A stretch of DNA of 64,000 nucleotides from positions 1,116,001 through 1,180,000 of the forward strand of contig CAVZLL010000004.1 in assembly GCA_963776225.1 (NCBI GenBank), read 5' to 3'. Origin of the DNA: Bog-756 sp963776225. Its GTDB lineage: Bacteria > Actinomycetota > Acidimicrobiia > Acidimicrobiales > RAAP-2. Shown one piece after another: positions 16,881-25,194 of the stretch; the stretch's first letter is position 1; the number at the start of each line of letters is the position of its first letter. The position numbers were made by a program, and so were the translations under genes. Below the pieces are notes generated by a model. It was not told the DNA's origin, searched no databases, and saw only the letters and a list, made by a program, of their open reading frames with translations.

Positions 16881-17699
16881 TCAACAAGTCGTCGAATCCG
16901 GCGAGTTGCCCTGTCCCATCTCGGGATCCTCGACGATGCCCTGAGAGCTGGGTCTGAGTATGGCGCCCAGGTGCACGACGTACCACTCCCCTCGCCACGA
17001 GATGAGGGAGGCGATTCCGAATGAGCGGACCTGACCGTCCTGTTGGTAGACGACCCGCGAGTTGGCGACCTCGTAGTAGCCGACGCGGTTGTCGCACACC
17101 CCGGGCGGGACCCAGTGACCGTACTGCTCGGGGACGTTGACGGTGAAAAAGCTCGCCGTGCCGCCTTCCTGGTCGAGCAGGGCGTGTGCGGCGTTCAGAT
17201 CAGCGGCGAAGTCGGCGAGCAGTCGGCCGGCATAGTCAGACGCGGGATCTGCGACGGTCTTCAGCTGTACATAGGCGCCTTCTGGAAAGAAGGCGGCACG
17301 CGCGACGACCGGCGATCCGGAGCGTATGCCCTCCCATAGGGCGGCCATCTCCGCACCGAATTGCGGCGAGGTCGACGTCGGGAGCTGTCCGGTCTGAGGC
17401 AGGCTCCCGGCATCCGTTGTCGAGGTGGGCGGCACCGTTGTGGTCGGAGGATCCGTCGTCGTTGCACGACCGCCTGTGGGCGTCGCGCTGGCCGCCCCGC
17501 TCGCTGTCGTCCTGCCAGGGACCACGGGTCGTACTGGCGAGCACGAGGTCAGCACGACAGCAACCGCGGTACAACCGGCGACGACACGCACCGCTGCGGC
17601 TCCCACAATTCCCCCGCGGGTAGACCGCCGGTGCCGGTCGGCGCCTCCCGGGCGGACGGTGGGCCCCGGCGGAGACTCGGGCGGCGGTGGGACGGTCAT
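16881..17699 (-). CDS. Membrane-anchored or lipoprotein-like exported protein
   Basis: The 272-residue product starts MTVPPPPESPPGP, has a basic region, then a hydrophobic segment ending in VLTSCS (residues ~35-55), which may be a lipobox or a single anchor. A Thr/Pro/Ser-rich linker (~60-100) leads to a folded domain of ~160 residues (FGAEMAALWEGIRSGSPVVA ... VPPGVCDNRVGYYEVANSRVV ... SWRGEWYVVHLG). The domain resembles nuclear-transport-factor-like or lipoprotein domains of actinobacteria, but I cannot assign it. It is divergent from the phosphodiester glycosidase gene at 17795. Confidence 0.6.
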   Translation of the reverse strand: MTVPPPPESPPGPTVRPGGADRHRRSTRGGIVGAAAVRVVAGCTAVAVVLTSCSPVRPVVPGRTTASGAASATPTGGRATTTDPPTTTVPPTSTTDAGSLPQTGQLPTSTSPQFGAEMAALWEGIRSGSPVVARAAFFPEGAYVQLKTVADPASDYAGRLLADFAADLNAAHALLDQEGGTASFFTVNVPEQYGHWVPPGVCDNRVGYYEVANSRVVYQQDGQVRSFGIASLISWRGEWYVVHLGAILRPSSQGIVEDPEMGQGNSPDSTTC

Positions 17700-17794
17700 C
17701 GGGCATCCGACATGGTAGTAGGCAGCACCGAGTGCGGCCCGACGGCCGCCAGCGCGCGAGACCACCGGCCGGCGGTTACACCGTAATCTGAGGC

Positions 17795-18895
17795 GTGCTC
17801 AGCGCACGGTGCCACTCCCATCCCCGCCGCTCGCCGGCGTGGGTGGTCATGCTCGGTGGATTGGTGCTCGTCGCTTCGTGCGGTGGGACGAACCCGAGCG
17901 CGGCGGGGCACAGACGGTCGAACGCAACGACCCCGACATCAGCAGGCCTCGGCCATATCACGACCTCCCTCCCTCGGGCCCCGACCACCACGACCATACC
18001 GGTCGTGTCCCACCTGCCGGTCCCACCGCCATTGACGCCCTTTGTCGGAACGACGTCGAACGGGGAGAGTATGTGGACTCCGGCGGGTCGCACGGTTGCG
18101 GGAATGCCTGCCGTCTTCGAAACGACGCTCGTCCCCCCCGGTGGCGTGCAACCTGCCGGGATTGCCTGGATGGACACCCGACTCCTCTCGGCCCAGCTCT
18201 ACTCGGGCTCGATGAGCCCGGGCGGTGGCCCCTACAGCTTGACCGCCCCGATCCAGCCCGCCCAGGCAGCATCGGTCGTCGCCGCCTTCAACGGCGGGTT
18301 CAAGATGGACGTGGCAGTCGGCGGGTACTACACCGAAGGGCGACTCGTCGACCCGCTCGTCGTCGGAGCGGCGTCCCTCGTGATCTATGACGACGGCTCG
18401 GTGACGGTCGGGGCATGGGGCAGCGACGTCACCATGGCCCCGAACGTGGTGGCGATCCGTCAGAACCTGGTTCCCCTGGTGGCCCACGGTCAACCCACCG
18501 GCCAGGCCGCCAGCAGCGAGTGGCGATCATGGGGAGCAACCTGCGGCGCGACATCGTGTGCGTCGAGCGTGCCCGGGATCGCGCAGCAGTGGCGATCGGG
18601 AGTCGGGGTGACAGCGGACGGCGCACTCGTCTACGTCACCGGCCCGGCGTTGGATCCCCTCCAGCTCGCACAACTACTGGCTCGAGCCGGCGTCGTCCGG
18701 GGGATGGAGCTCGACATCAATCCATACTGGACCGTCTTCGTGACCTACGATCCGCCCACCCCGGGCAGCCTGGCCGCACCCTCCAACGGCAGCAAGCTCC
18801 TGGGGGCGACCGAGCAGGGTCCATCCACCTTCTTCGATCCATTGTGGGCGCGGGATTTCGTCACCCTGTCGGCGCGGTCGGTGCTACCGGCATGA
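17795..18895 (+). CDS. Phosphodiester glycosidase family lipoprotein (NAGPA-like)
   Basis: The 366-residue protein has an N-terminal signal with lipobox-like VLVASC (residues ~24-29), a Pro/Thr-rich spacer, then the phosphodiester-glycosidase domain (DUF2233/NAGPA fold). Markers are AAFNGGFKMDVAVGGYY, a GVGVTADGALVYVTG strand and MELDINPYWTVF. The family includes the mammalian uncovering enzyme and bacterial exopolysaccharide-linked proteins. The enzyme probably acts outside the membrane on sugar phosphodiesters. The GTG start at 17795 lies about 95 bases from the divergent gene start. Confidence 0.8.
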   Translation: MLSARCHSHPRRSPAWVVMLGGLVLVASCGGTNPSAAGHRRSNATTPTSAGLGHITTSLPRAPTTTTIPVVSHLPVPPPLTPFVGTTSNGESMWTPAGRTVAGMPAVFETTLVPPGGVQPAGIAWMDTRLLSAQLYSGSMSPGGGPYSLTAPIQPAQAASVVAAFNGGFKMDVAVGGYYTEGRLVDPLVVGAASLVIYDDGSVTVGAWGSDVTMAPNVVAIRQNLVPLVAHGQPTGQAASSEWRSWGATCGATSCASSVPGIAQQWRSGVGVTADGALVYVTGPALDPLQLAQLLARAGVVRGMELDINPYWTVFVTYDPPTPGSLAAPSNGSKLLGATEQGPSTFFDPLWARDFVTLSARSVLPA

Positions 18896-19016
18896 CACAG
18901 CCGAGAGGTGGCTCGTCAACAGCAGGGGACAGTGACTCTTTTCCACGCGCCGCATGTGCTGTTGGTAGCCGCCAATCGGCGAGCCCCGGGTGCAGAGTAG
19001 ATACCGACAGATCCTG

Positions 19017-19784
19017 TCACCCGGACGTCTCCTCCGAGTAGCTGTTCTCGAGATTGTCCTGGAGAACTTGGGCGGCGCGCGTCGCAGTCGCAACTACCAG
19101 CGGTCGAGTCAGCGTCCGCACCCGGTACGTCCAGCCGGACGGCATCATGAGCCGGGACGCCAGGCCGGGTAGGTCTGCCATTGACAGTGTGGGGTCCTTG
19201 ATCTGGCTGTAGGTTTGCATGACCCAGACGATGCCGTCCGGGTCGACCAGCTCGTAGACCTGGCGCCCGGCTGCGAACGTGAAGACCGCCTGCCGGCTCA
19301 CCGTGTGGGGGGTGAACGGCACCTGGGCGGCCGCCACGGTCCCGCCGAGCAGCACGGTGGCTTCCTCGATCATTGCGATGCCCCCGAAGGTCTTAACGAC
19401 CTGTGCTCCGGTACGCAGCTTGGCGATCGAGTTCATGAGCCAGAACCTGGGCCCGTTGAGCTCGGCATAGGGAACACCATTGGCGGCAGCGATGGCGGCC
19501 CGGTCCAGGGCGGCCCACTTGTCCTCAGGGCACGAGTTGAGTGGATATGTGTTGTAGACGGTGGCGGCCAACCCGCTCCCCGTGAGATGCACAAGCAAGA
19601 CCTCGCAGTAGCGTTTGCCGACCAGCCCGCTCGCCACGAGCGTGGCCGTCTTCGCCCCCGATGTGGTCGTCGCGGACGACGCCGACGGACCACCGCACGC
19701 GGCGCCTGTCAATGCGAGCACCCCCATCACCGCGGCCGCCGCCCAGCAGGTGCATCTTCTGACAGCACAGACGCCGGTACTCAT
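19017..19784 (-). CDS. Hypothetical lipoprotein with conserved Cys/Trp domain
   Basis: The 255-residue product begins at ATG 19784 with a signal peptide and lipobox-like LTGAAC. The mature part has KRYCEVLLVHLTGSGLAATV, CPEDKWAALDRAAIAA and LNGPRFWLMNSIAK, a pattern I know from uncharacterised exported proteins in several phyla. The C-terminal half (AVFTFAAGRQVYELVDPDGI ... MQTYSQI) looks like a second beta domain. No catalytic motif can be named. Open frame upstream of 19784 is Arg-rich and not part of the gene. Confidence 0.6.
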   Translation of the reverse strand: MSTGVCAVRRCTCWAAAAVMGVLALTGAACGGPSASSATTTSGAKTATLVASGLVGKRYCEVLLVHLTGSGLAATVYNTYPLNSCPEDKWAALDRAAIAAANGVPYAELNGPRFWLMNSIAKLRTGAQVVKTFGGIAMIEEATVLLGGTVAAAQVPFTPHTVSRQAVFTFAAGRQVYELVDPDGIVWVMQTYSQIKDPTLSMADLPGLASRLMMPSGWTYRVRTLTRPLVVATATRAAQVLQDNLENSYSEETSG

Positions 19785-19968
19785 GACGCCAAGGTAGCGC
19801 GCCGATGCGACCCTGCTCGGTTCGCAACGCCGCCCGCTCGGCTGCCAGGTATCTCTGAACCGGATATACGAGTGTCCAGTCGGGGAATGTCGGCTCATCC
19901 GCCGGTTGGTCCCTCTAACTCTGGATTGATATTTGGTCTCGCGCCGGCGGGTTCTCTGGCTGGCGCTC

Positions 19969-20982
19969 TCAGGACTTCGTCGGGCCGGTTCCGGTCGCGC
20001 TCGTGTTGCCGCCGTTCCCGGCTCGGGTGACGTTCTGGCTGCTGCCGCTGTTGCCAGGGTTCCCTGACCCCGCCCTTCCACCACCGGAGCTGGCGCAGTG
20101 GACTACCCCGTTCGTTCCGTCGGGTGTCGTGGTCGGCGTGCAGGAACCGGGGACGGGGGGCGTTGGCGGTCCCTTGGTCGATGAGACGAGAGTTTCGGAC
20201 GTCGTTCCGGACGCGTTCGTCACCTGCGACGAAGTTGCCGGGGCGTCGCTCGGCCACCAGGCGAGAAGCCATCCGTCGGCCACGGTGGCCACAACGTCTT
20301 GCCCGTTATCGAGCACGAGGGTGACCCCTGTCACCCCTGACGCGACTCGCCCGTCGACGAGTGTGTACGGGCCGTCAGCCGTGGAGAGATGCGATTGAAC
20401 GACGTTTTCGAGATCGCCAGAGGTGGTACCGCCTACCGTCACTCTCGACAGGCCCTGCGCGGGACTCCCAGAGCCAGAGCCAGAGCCGGAGCCGCTGACC
20501 CTGAGCACGCCGTTCGAGGTGCCGCCGTCCGAGCTCACCAGGGTCACCTGCGTGAAGGAGGAGCTGGTGAAGCAGCCCATGTAGGCACGGTTGTTCTGGT
20601 AGAGCGCCACTGTGAACGGGCCACGGATGTCGGTGAGTAGGGGCTGCCAGGGCCCAGAGCCGAGCTCGCCACCGGCAGGCTGGTCAGAGGACAGCGCGCC
20701 CAGGCAGCTCCTGTCGGCCTGCGACGACGGCGAGGACGAAGCCGCGGTCGGCGCAGCGCTCCAGCCCGCGTAAGCGGGAGCGGCCCCACCGAGAGCGACC
20801 ACCAGGGCAGTTCCCGCCGCGGCGGCACCGACAGCAGTGGCGCCAAGTGCCGCAGGCGCGACGCGGCGATGCCGGCGCGGGTGGTAATCGACGGAGCGCA
20901 GTTTCTCCGACGCGTCCATCGGCAGCGCTGCCACGCGAGCTCTGAGCGCGGAGATCAGCTCCACTTCCAATGTCGTCTTCAT
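19969..20982 (-). CDS. Putative anti-sigma factor / sigma-partner membrane protein
   Basis: The 337-residue protein starts 4 bases inside the sigma-factor gene (ATGA overlap). It has a short N-terminal helix region (MKTTLEVELISALRARVAAL), a single membrane segment near residues 42-70 (ALGATAVGAAAAGTALVVAL) and a long Ser/Gly/Thr-rich extracytoplasmic part with a (GS)n tract. This membrane-anchored layout behind an ECF sigma gene is typical for its anti-sigma partner, though no ZAS zinc motif (HxxxCxxC) is visible. Role inferred from position. Confidence 0.65.
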   Translation of the reverse strand: MKTTLEVELISALRARVAALPMDASEKLRSVDYHPRRHRRVAPAALGATAVGAAAAGTALVVALGGAAPAYAGWSAAPTAASSSPSSQADRSCLGALSSDQPAGGELGSGPWQPLLTDIRGPFTVALYQNNRAYMGCFTSSSFTQVTLVSSDGGTSNGVLRVSGSGSGSGSGSPAQGLSRVTVGGTTSGDLENVVQSHLSTADGPYTLVDGRVASGVTGVTLVLDNGQDVVATVADGWLLAWWPSDAPATSSQVTNASGTTSETLVSSTKGPPTPPVPGSCTPTTTPDGTNGVVHCASSGGGRAGSGNPGNSGSSQNVTRAGNGGNTSATGTGPTKS

Positions 20983-21668
20983 TTGGTGGTGCTCCCTTCA
21001 GTTGCTTGTGTCGTGGCTTGTGCGATTGCGTCCCCGTCCGGCGGGGCGTGTGAGAGCGCGGCGGTTCGTAGGTCGGCTGGCCGCGACGAACCGTTGGCAT
21101 GGCTTCCCTGTGTGCCGTCCGCCGTGATGTCGGATAAAGCCCCCGTGCCTTCGACTTCCCGACGGAGGCGCCCGAGGGCTCGCGACGTGGTGCTCTTCAC
21201 CGTCCCGACCGAACAACCCATGACATCAGCGACCTCCGCTTCGCTCAGGTCGTCGAAGTACCGCAGTACGAGGGTGGCGCGTTGCCGCGGTGGCAGCTCT
21301 CTGAGCACTCCCAGCAGGTCAGTACCCGTCTCGACGCGTCCAAGGACGCGCAGGGCGGCATCGTCGTGGTGCGCTTCGAGGGCCCCGGTCGCTCCGGATC
21401 CGAGCTCTGAGCGCCGCTGGCTCCGCCGCTTCCCTTCGTCCAAGGCAAGGTTGATGAGGACCGTGCGCGCGTACGCAACGGGCCGCTCCATCTTCTTGAC
21501 CCGCGGCCATCGGCGGGCAACCTTGAACAGACACTCCTGAACCAGGTCTTCCGCCTCCGCGAAGTCCCAGGTGATCAGGTAGGCCGACCGCAGCAGCGGC
21601 TCAACCGTCTCGGCGACGAAGCGGTCGAAGTCAATACGAGGCGGGCTCTGATGCCGACGTCCGTCCAT
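20979..21668 (-). CDS. SigE-type ECF RNA polymerase sigma factor
   Basis: The 229-residue protein has sigma region 2 (FVAETVEPLLRSAYLITWDF ... DLVQECLFKVARRWPRV) and region 4 (LPPRQRATLVLRYFDDLSEA ... MGCSVGTVKSTTSRAL), spaced as in the SigE-70 subfamily of actinobacteria. The last ~45 residues beyond region 4 are a low-complexity tail. It is translationally coupled with the membrane protein at 19969. It probably controls envelope stress or secreted protein genes; no target promoters were identified. Confidence 0.9.
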   Translation of the reverse strand: MDGRRHQSPPRIDFDRFVAETVEPLLRSAYLITWDFAEAEDLVQECLFKVARRWPRVKKMERPVAYARTVLINLALDEGKRRSQRRSELGSGATGALEAHHDDAALRVLGRVETGTDLLGVLRELPPRQRATLVLRYFDDLSEAEVADVMGCSVGTVKSTTSRALGRLRREVEGTGALSDITADGTQGSHANGSSRPADLRTAALSHAPPDGDAIAQATTQATEGSTTK

Positions 21669-22763
21669 TACCTACTTCAACCCTCCTTCGTGTCCGAAAG
21701 GTTGCCTCCTATTACGGCAAACCGGAGAAAGCGTCGGCACCTCGTGCCGGTGGCGTTCGCCGAGAGGGGATCGCTAGCAGATCCGTGTGGGCCTGGACAG
21801 GCCACATTGACGGACTGACCTGCGACTTCAGGGAATCCGGTCGGCGGCACCTGAGGCTCGAGCCTGCCCCCTGTCCCCGGCTGAGGGTCACGTTGTCGCC
21901 CGTCGCGACCGAGCCCTTGATCACGTTGCATACCTGATCCGCTGACATCCGAGGTCTCACCGGGCTGCCAAGGGACGGACCACTTCCCCCGAAGGGGCCC
22001 GCCCCTGGCAATGGGTCAGGATCGGAGCAAGGTGGCGGAACTTCGCTCAACGAGCCTGGCCTAGTTACAGTATGTGCTTATCGCCAGCGTCCAGATAGTG
22101 CCATACGACTCTAATCGGCTCGGTACAAGGCTCTGGCAACCGACACCGTCATTCAACAGGCCTCTCCGCTCAATTATCGTTGCGTCTGTCACCGTCGCTT
22201 ACTCCGGATGAGCAGCGCGAATAGAGGACACCCTGGATGCAGACACGACGGTGACGCTTGACGGCCAAGACATCACGGGTGCGAGCTGTGTTCTTGCCTG
22301 TGCCCGCATCCGGGAGATTTCAAGTTGGCAGAGCTTGGAGAAGCGTTGTCGGCGGAGCCCGTTGCAGCCGTTCGAGCTTCAAGAGGTACAGCGAGACTGC
22401 TCTTTGTGGCCGCCAATCACGATCAACTCGGGAGTCTTTCCTCACGACTCCAGCGCTTGAGACAAGTCGCTGGCACTCCGAACTGACAGTGTATTGGTGG
22501 CCGACGCAGCTCAGAGGAGGTCAGTGGTGTTATCCCTCCACTGGTAGCTATTGACATCTCCTGGCGACCCAAATCCACCACAAAATCTATTGAAGGAGGG
22601 GGTCGTCGGCGGCCAGGCTCTGAGACTCAGTGGACAGCTTTGGGGACAGATCGATAACCTCGAAGTGTTGCGACGGTACAAGGACCGGAAACAGGGCCTG
22701 ATCTAAAGAGATCTCTATCTGAAACTGTGCAGGCCCGAGGGAAATGGCGGAATCGGGGAGTCA
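21669..22763. other. 1.1-kb stretch without a supported gene; GC falls here
   Basis: No frame on either strand has a convincing start, ribosome binding site or known motif. From about 22060 the base composition becomes visibly less GC-rich than the flanks and remains so to about 23600, which I take as the left edge of the accessory island. A weak possibility is a decayed secreted protein on the minus strand at 21712-22050 (contains CNVIKGSVATGDNVTL). Confidence 0.5.
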
Positions 22764-23591
22764 ATGACGGTGAGCGGTCCTCTGAATTGGATTCCGAATC
22801 GTGTGCTGCTGTGGGACGGCCTTGCGTTCGTGGTCTCTGCGATTCTGTGCATCGTCTTCCTGATTGCTGGATATTTGCTCATTCCTCGGCACTCGCCAGT
22901 GGTGGCTCGTCACTTCAACCTCCAATTGCAATCTGACCCGGCACAATTGCAAGAGCTGTCACTTGCGATGGCTCCAACTAGAGAGGGTCACTACAGCCTC
23001 TCGATATTCGTCCAAACCAATACACTGTCGACCGTCCAACTAAGGTTCTTCTTCCAACCCGGCGTTCAGGCCGGTTGTCCGAAGATCGCCGCCTTGCCTT
23101 GTACTCCTGCAATCGATAGCGACCAGAACGTCCTTACGATCTGGATCCCTGGCAATACCACAGTTGCGGTGCCCGTCTCTGCGTCCGTGTTCACATTCGA
23201 TTCGAATGGAGAACAAGCAGATGGCTGGCTTCCGAACCTCGCTTGCGCTGGATGCAGTACCGACTCAACGCTTGTCCTTCGGGTGGCATACGCCATTCCG
23301 AATGTCGGCGATTACAACTGGGATTCGGGTCCGCCGCCCGGGCTCACGTCCGGAGCGGGAGTATGGACTCAGTTCGCCTATCAACTCCAAGAGCCGGTTC
23401 ACGTAAGTGGTACCGATCCGGCGGCGCAGAGGAAGGACAACGAATTCATCTTCGCGGCCGGAGCATGCGCAGGGATCGCAGGAGCTATGGCCGCAACCGC
23501 ATTGCAGGACGGGCTGACCTGGGCTGGTGTTCGGAGGGGAAGGAGACTTGCAGGCGTTCAAAAGCCCCAACAGCATCGATCAGTTAGTTGA
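22764..23591 (+). CDS. Hypothetical membrane protein with two helices
   Basis: The 275-residue product has an N-terminal membrane helix (AFVVSAILCIVFLIAGYLLI, residues ~20-40) and a second near the C-terminus (IFAAGACAGIAGAMAATALQ, ~230-252), with a ~185-residue beta-rich domain outside containing Cys pairs (GCPKIAALPC; CAGCST). The layout suggests an exported domain held by both ends. Codon use is less GC-biased than in core genes, consistent with acquisition. No family recognised. No strong Shine-Dalgarno precedes ATG 22764. Confidence 0.6.
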   Translation: MTVSGPLNWIPNRVLLWDGLAFVVSAILCIVFLIAGYLLIPRHSPVVARHFNLQLQSDPAQLQELSLAMAPTREGHYSLSIFVQTNTLSTVQLRFFFQPGVQAGCPKIAALPCTPAIDSDQNVLTIWIPGNTTVAVPVSASVFTFDSNGEQADGWLPNLACAGCSTDSTLVLRVAYAIPNVGDYNWDSGPPPGLTSGAGVWTQFAYQLQEPVHVSGTDPAAQRKDNEFIFAAGACAGIAGAMAATALQDGLTWAGVRRGRRLAGVQKPQQHRSVS

Positions 23592-23607
23592 ACCCCCATT
23601 CCCGTGC

Positions 23608-23970
23608 TTACTTCTTGTTGGCCGCTCGCCACTGCTCGACGACATCGTTGGCGATGCGGCCACGGGGAGCAAGCTTGATGCGATTGGCACTCGCCCACTC
23701 CCGAACCTCGTTGCGATCGTAACCTTCGGTCCTCCCACGTGACTTGCGGGTTGTCCGAGTGGATTTGCCGTTTCGGGCGCTTGTGGATCGGCCAGCTGAG
23801 CGGGCCCTGTCGGTATACGGCCTCAGTGTTCTCCGAAACTCGTTGGCGTTCGACTTTGACAGGTCGATCTCGTAATTCTTCCCATCAAGCGAGAACGTGA
23901 TGGTCTCTGCGGCCACCGATCCATCGAAATCATCGACCACTGAGACGGTTACCTCTTCGATGCGTGCCAT
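23608..23970 (-). CDS. lsr2: Lsr2 family nucleoid-associated protein, copy A
   Basis: The 120-residue protein begins MARIEEVTVSVVDDFDGS, the Lsr2 dimerisation domain start (DxLDG in mycobacteria), has a basic Ser/Arg/Thr linker and ends in the DNA-binding domain with the RGR hook (APRGRIANDVVEQW) that inserts into the AT minor groove. Lsr2 silences AT-rich, horizontally acquired DNA by bridging. ATG 23970 is chosen over 23988 because MARIEEV is the conserved start. Copy B at 27293 is about 80 percent identical by eye. Both lie in the low-GC island they would be expected to silence. Confidence 0.93.
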   Translation of the reverse strand: MARIEEVTVSVVDDFDGSVAAETITFSLDGKNYEIDLSKSNANEFRRTLRPYTDRARSAGRSTSARNGKSTRTTRKSRGRTEGYDRNEVREWASANRIKLAPRGRIANDVVEQWRAANKK

Positions 23971-24263
23971 GTCACTTCCCTTGTACATTGCCGTAAATCT
24001 GACAACCTAGCAAATGTCACTGGGCAGGACCATTTGGAGTGGGAGGGTTTCAAGGTCGATTGGTTCACTCTTCGTCGTTCGTGGTGTTATACGACTTTCA
24101 GCTCACCCAGGGCCTTACGAACCGTGGCTTGGGCCCCAGATCGAAATCGATCGTCTGAGTGGAGAGCGTTCATGCGGCACCGGCCAGCCGCCGACCGAGT
24201 GTCATTTTCCAGTCCAAGAAAGTGTGTCTCCAACACCTATGGCTAACGTGACACGCTCGACCA

Positions 24264-24469
24264 ATGACCACATTTGGATATGGACGTATCAGCACCGCCG
24301 ACCGGAGCCTGGACCGGCAGGTGGATGAGCTGAAAGCAGCCGGTGCCGACGAGGTGCGGACTGAGGTCGCATCGGCAAGAAGGATGCCCAGCGGCCGATC
24401 TTTGACGACGCTGCATCCGTCCTCACCTTGTCATGGCTGGGTCTCGACGTGGACATCCCGTTGAACTGA
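24264..24469 (+). pseudogene. Remnant of a serine recombinase (resolvase/invertase)
   Basis: The first 38 residues (FGYGRISTADRSLDRQVDEL...) match the N-terminus of small serine recombinases, including the catalytic Ser in GRIST. At about 24374 the frame breaks; restoring one G gives GKKDAQRPIFDDAASVLTLS, which is the next conserved block, then a stop at 24467-24469. The DNA-binding C-terminus is missing altogether. This is a decayed, non-functional piece and marks past mobile-element activity in the island. Confidence 0.75.
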
Positions 24470-24506
24470 AGTGGAACCGTCGAGGTCGATCTCTGACGAT
24501 GGGGCG

Positions 24507-24535
24507 TTGACGATCTCGACCCGTCGGCGTACGGT
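24507..24535 (+). promoter_or_regulatory. Sigma70-type promoter of secreted gene A
   Basis: TTGACG (24507-24512) and TACGGT (24530-24535) are separated by 17 bases. The same element, including the identical 17-base spacer, occurs at 27782-27810 before secreted gene B, which is strong evidence for a conserved functional promoter. Confidence 0.7.
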
Positions 24536-24605
24536 GCACCTATCGGAGTTGGACATGCGCACCGGCCGCTTTTGTCGCCCAGCGCTGTCGCTTGGAGGTG
24601 GAGCG

Positions 24606-25154
24606 GTGGTCCGTCGGATTCTCGTGGCTGTGGGCTTGTTCATTGGGGTGACGGCATTCATCACAGGGGCCGGTGCCGTGGCCCAGCCCGGAGGGAAGAT
24701 CGGTCCCGGTCAGCCCTTTTTTGGCTTGGTCAATAATCAAGACGGGTTCCCTGCTCCTGCTCCGATCAAGGTGGCGTGCAATGCCGCCCTCGCCTTGGGT
24801 CATCCAGTCGCAGGCCAGACCTTCGAAGTGTTCGAAGGACCCCATTTCGACGGAACCACCGGCTACACCGGGTCGAACACCACGGGCATCGCCGCCTTCT
24901 TCGGCCTCCCTCCGCCTGCTCCAGTAACGATTCCTCCTGCCACCAGCAGGGTGACGTTTGGCCACTACGGCGTCGTCAAGGCGATCCCGACCTCAATTCT
25001 CGTGCCCTGCGCCGGTACCGGAGACGTCTACTTCGTTCCCTGGCCCATGAGTCCACCCACATCAAAGCCAGCCGTGATGCCTGTCACCTTTCAGTTTACG
25101 GGCTGTTCGGGCCCGGGTCCGGGAATCTGTGCTGCTCCGATCAAAGACGACTAA
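24606..25154 (+). CDS. Secreted protein, member 2 of the three-copy family
   Basis: GTG 24606 follows GGAGGTGGAGC and opens a 182-residue frame with a signal peptide (VVRRILVAVGLFIGVTAFIT, cleavage near AGAVA). The mature domain has the family blocks: FFGLVN, a Cys, GHPVAGQTFEVF, TGYTGSNTTGIAAFF, TFGHYGVVKAIPTSILVPC, VYFVPWPMS. Compared with the 7897 copy it adds a C-terminal CSGPGPGICA tail with two more Cys. It is divergent from lsr2 copy A and mirrors the arrangement at 27293/27870. Function unknown; the conserved Cys pair and small size suggest a stable exported fold. Confidence 0.72.
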   Translation: MVRRILVAVGLFIGVTAFITGAGAVAQPGGKIGPGQPFFGLVNNQDGFPAPAPIKVACNAALALGHPVAGQTFEVFEGPHFDGTTGYTGSNTTGIAAFFGLPPPAPVTIPPATSRVTFGHYGVVKAIPTSILVPCAGTGDVYFVPWPMSPPTSKPAVMPVTFQFTGCSGPGPGICAAPIKDD

Positions 25155-25194
25155 CACGATCTTGGAAGTCTCCACTTGGGAGCCATCCAGTTGA

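Noticed and set aside
22251..22554. Short plus-strand frames in the 22.2-22.6 kb gap
   Set aside because: No ribosome binding site, no motif, and two overlapping frames equally open.
24431..24664. Minus-strand frames across the two conserved promoters that share CTVRRRVE-like residues
   Set aside because: The shared residues come from conserved promoter DNA on the plus strand; no start site or other conservation supports a protein.
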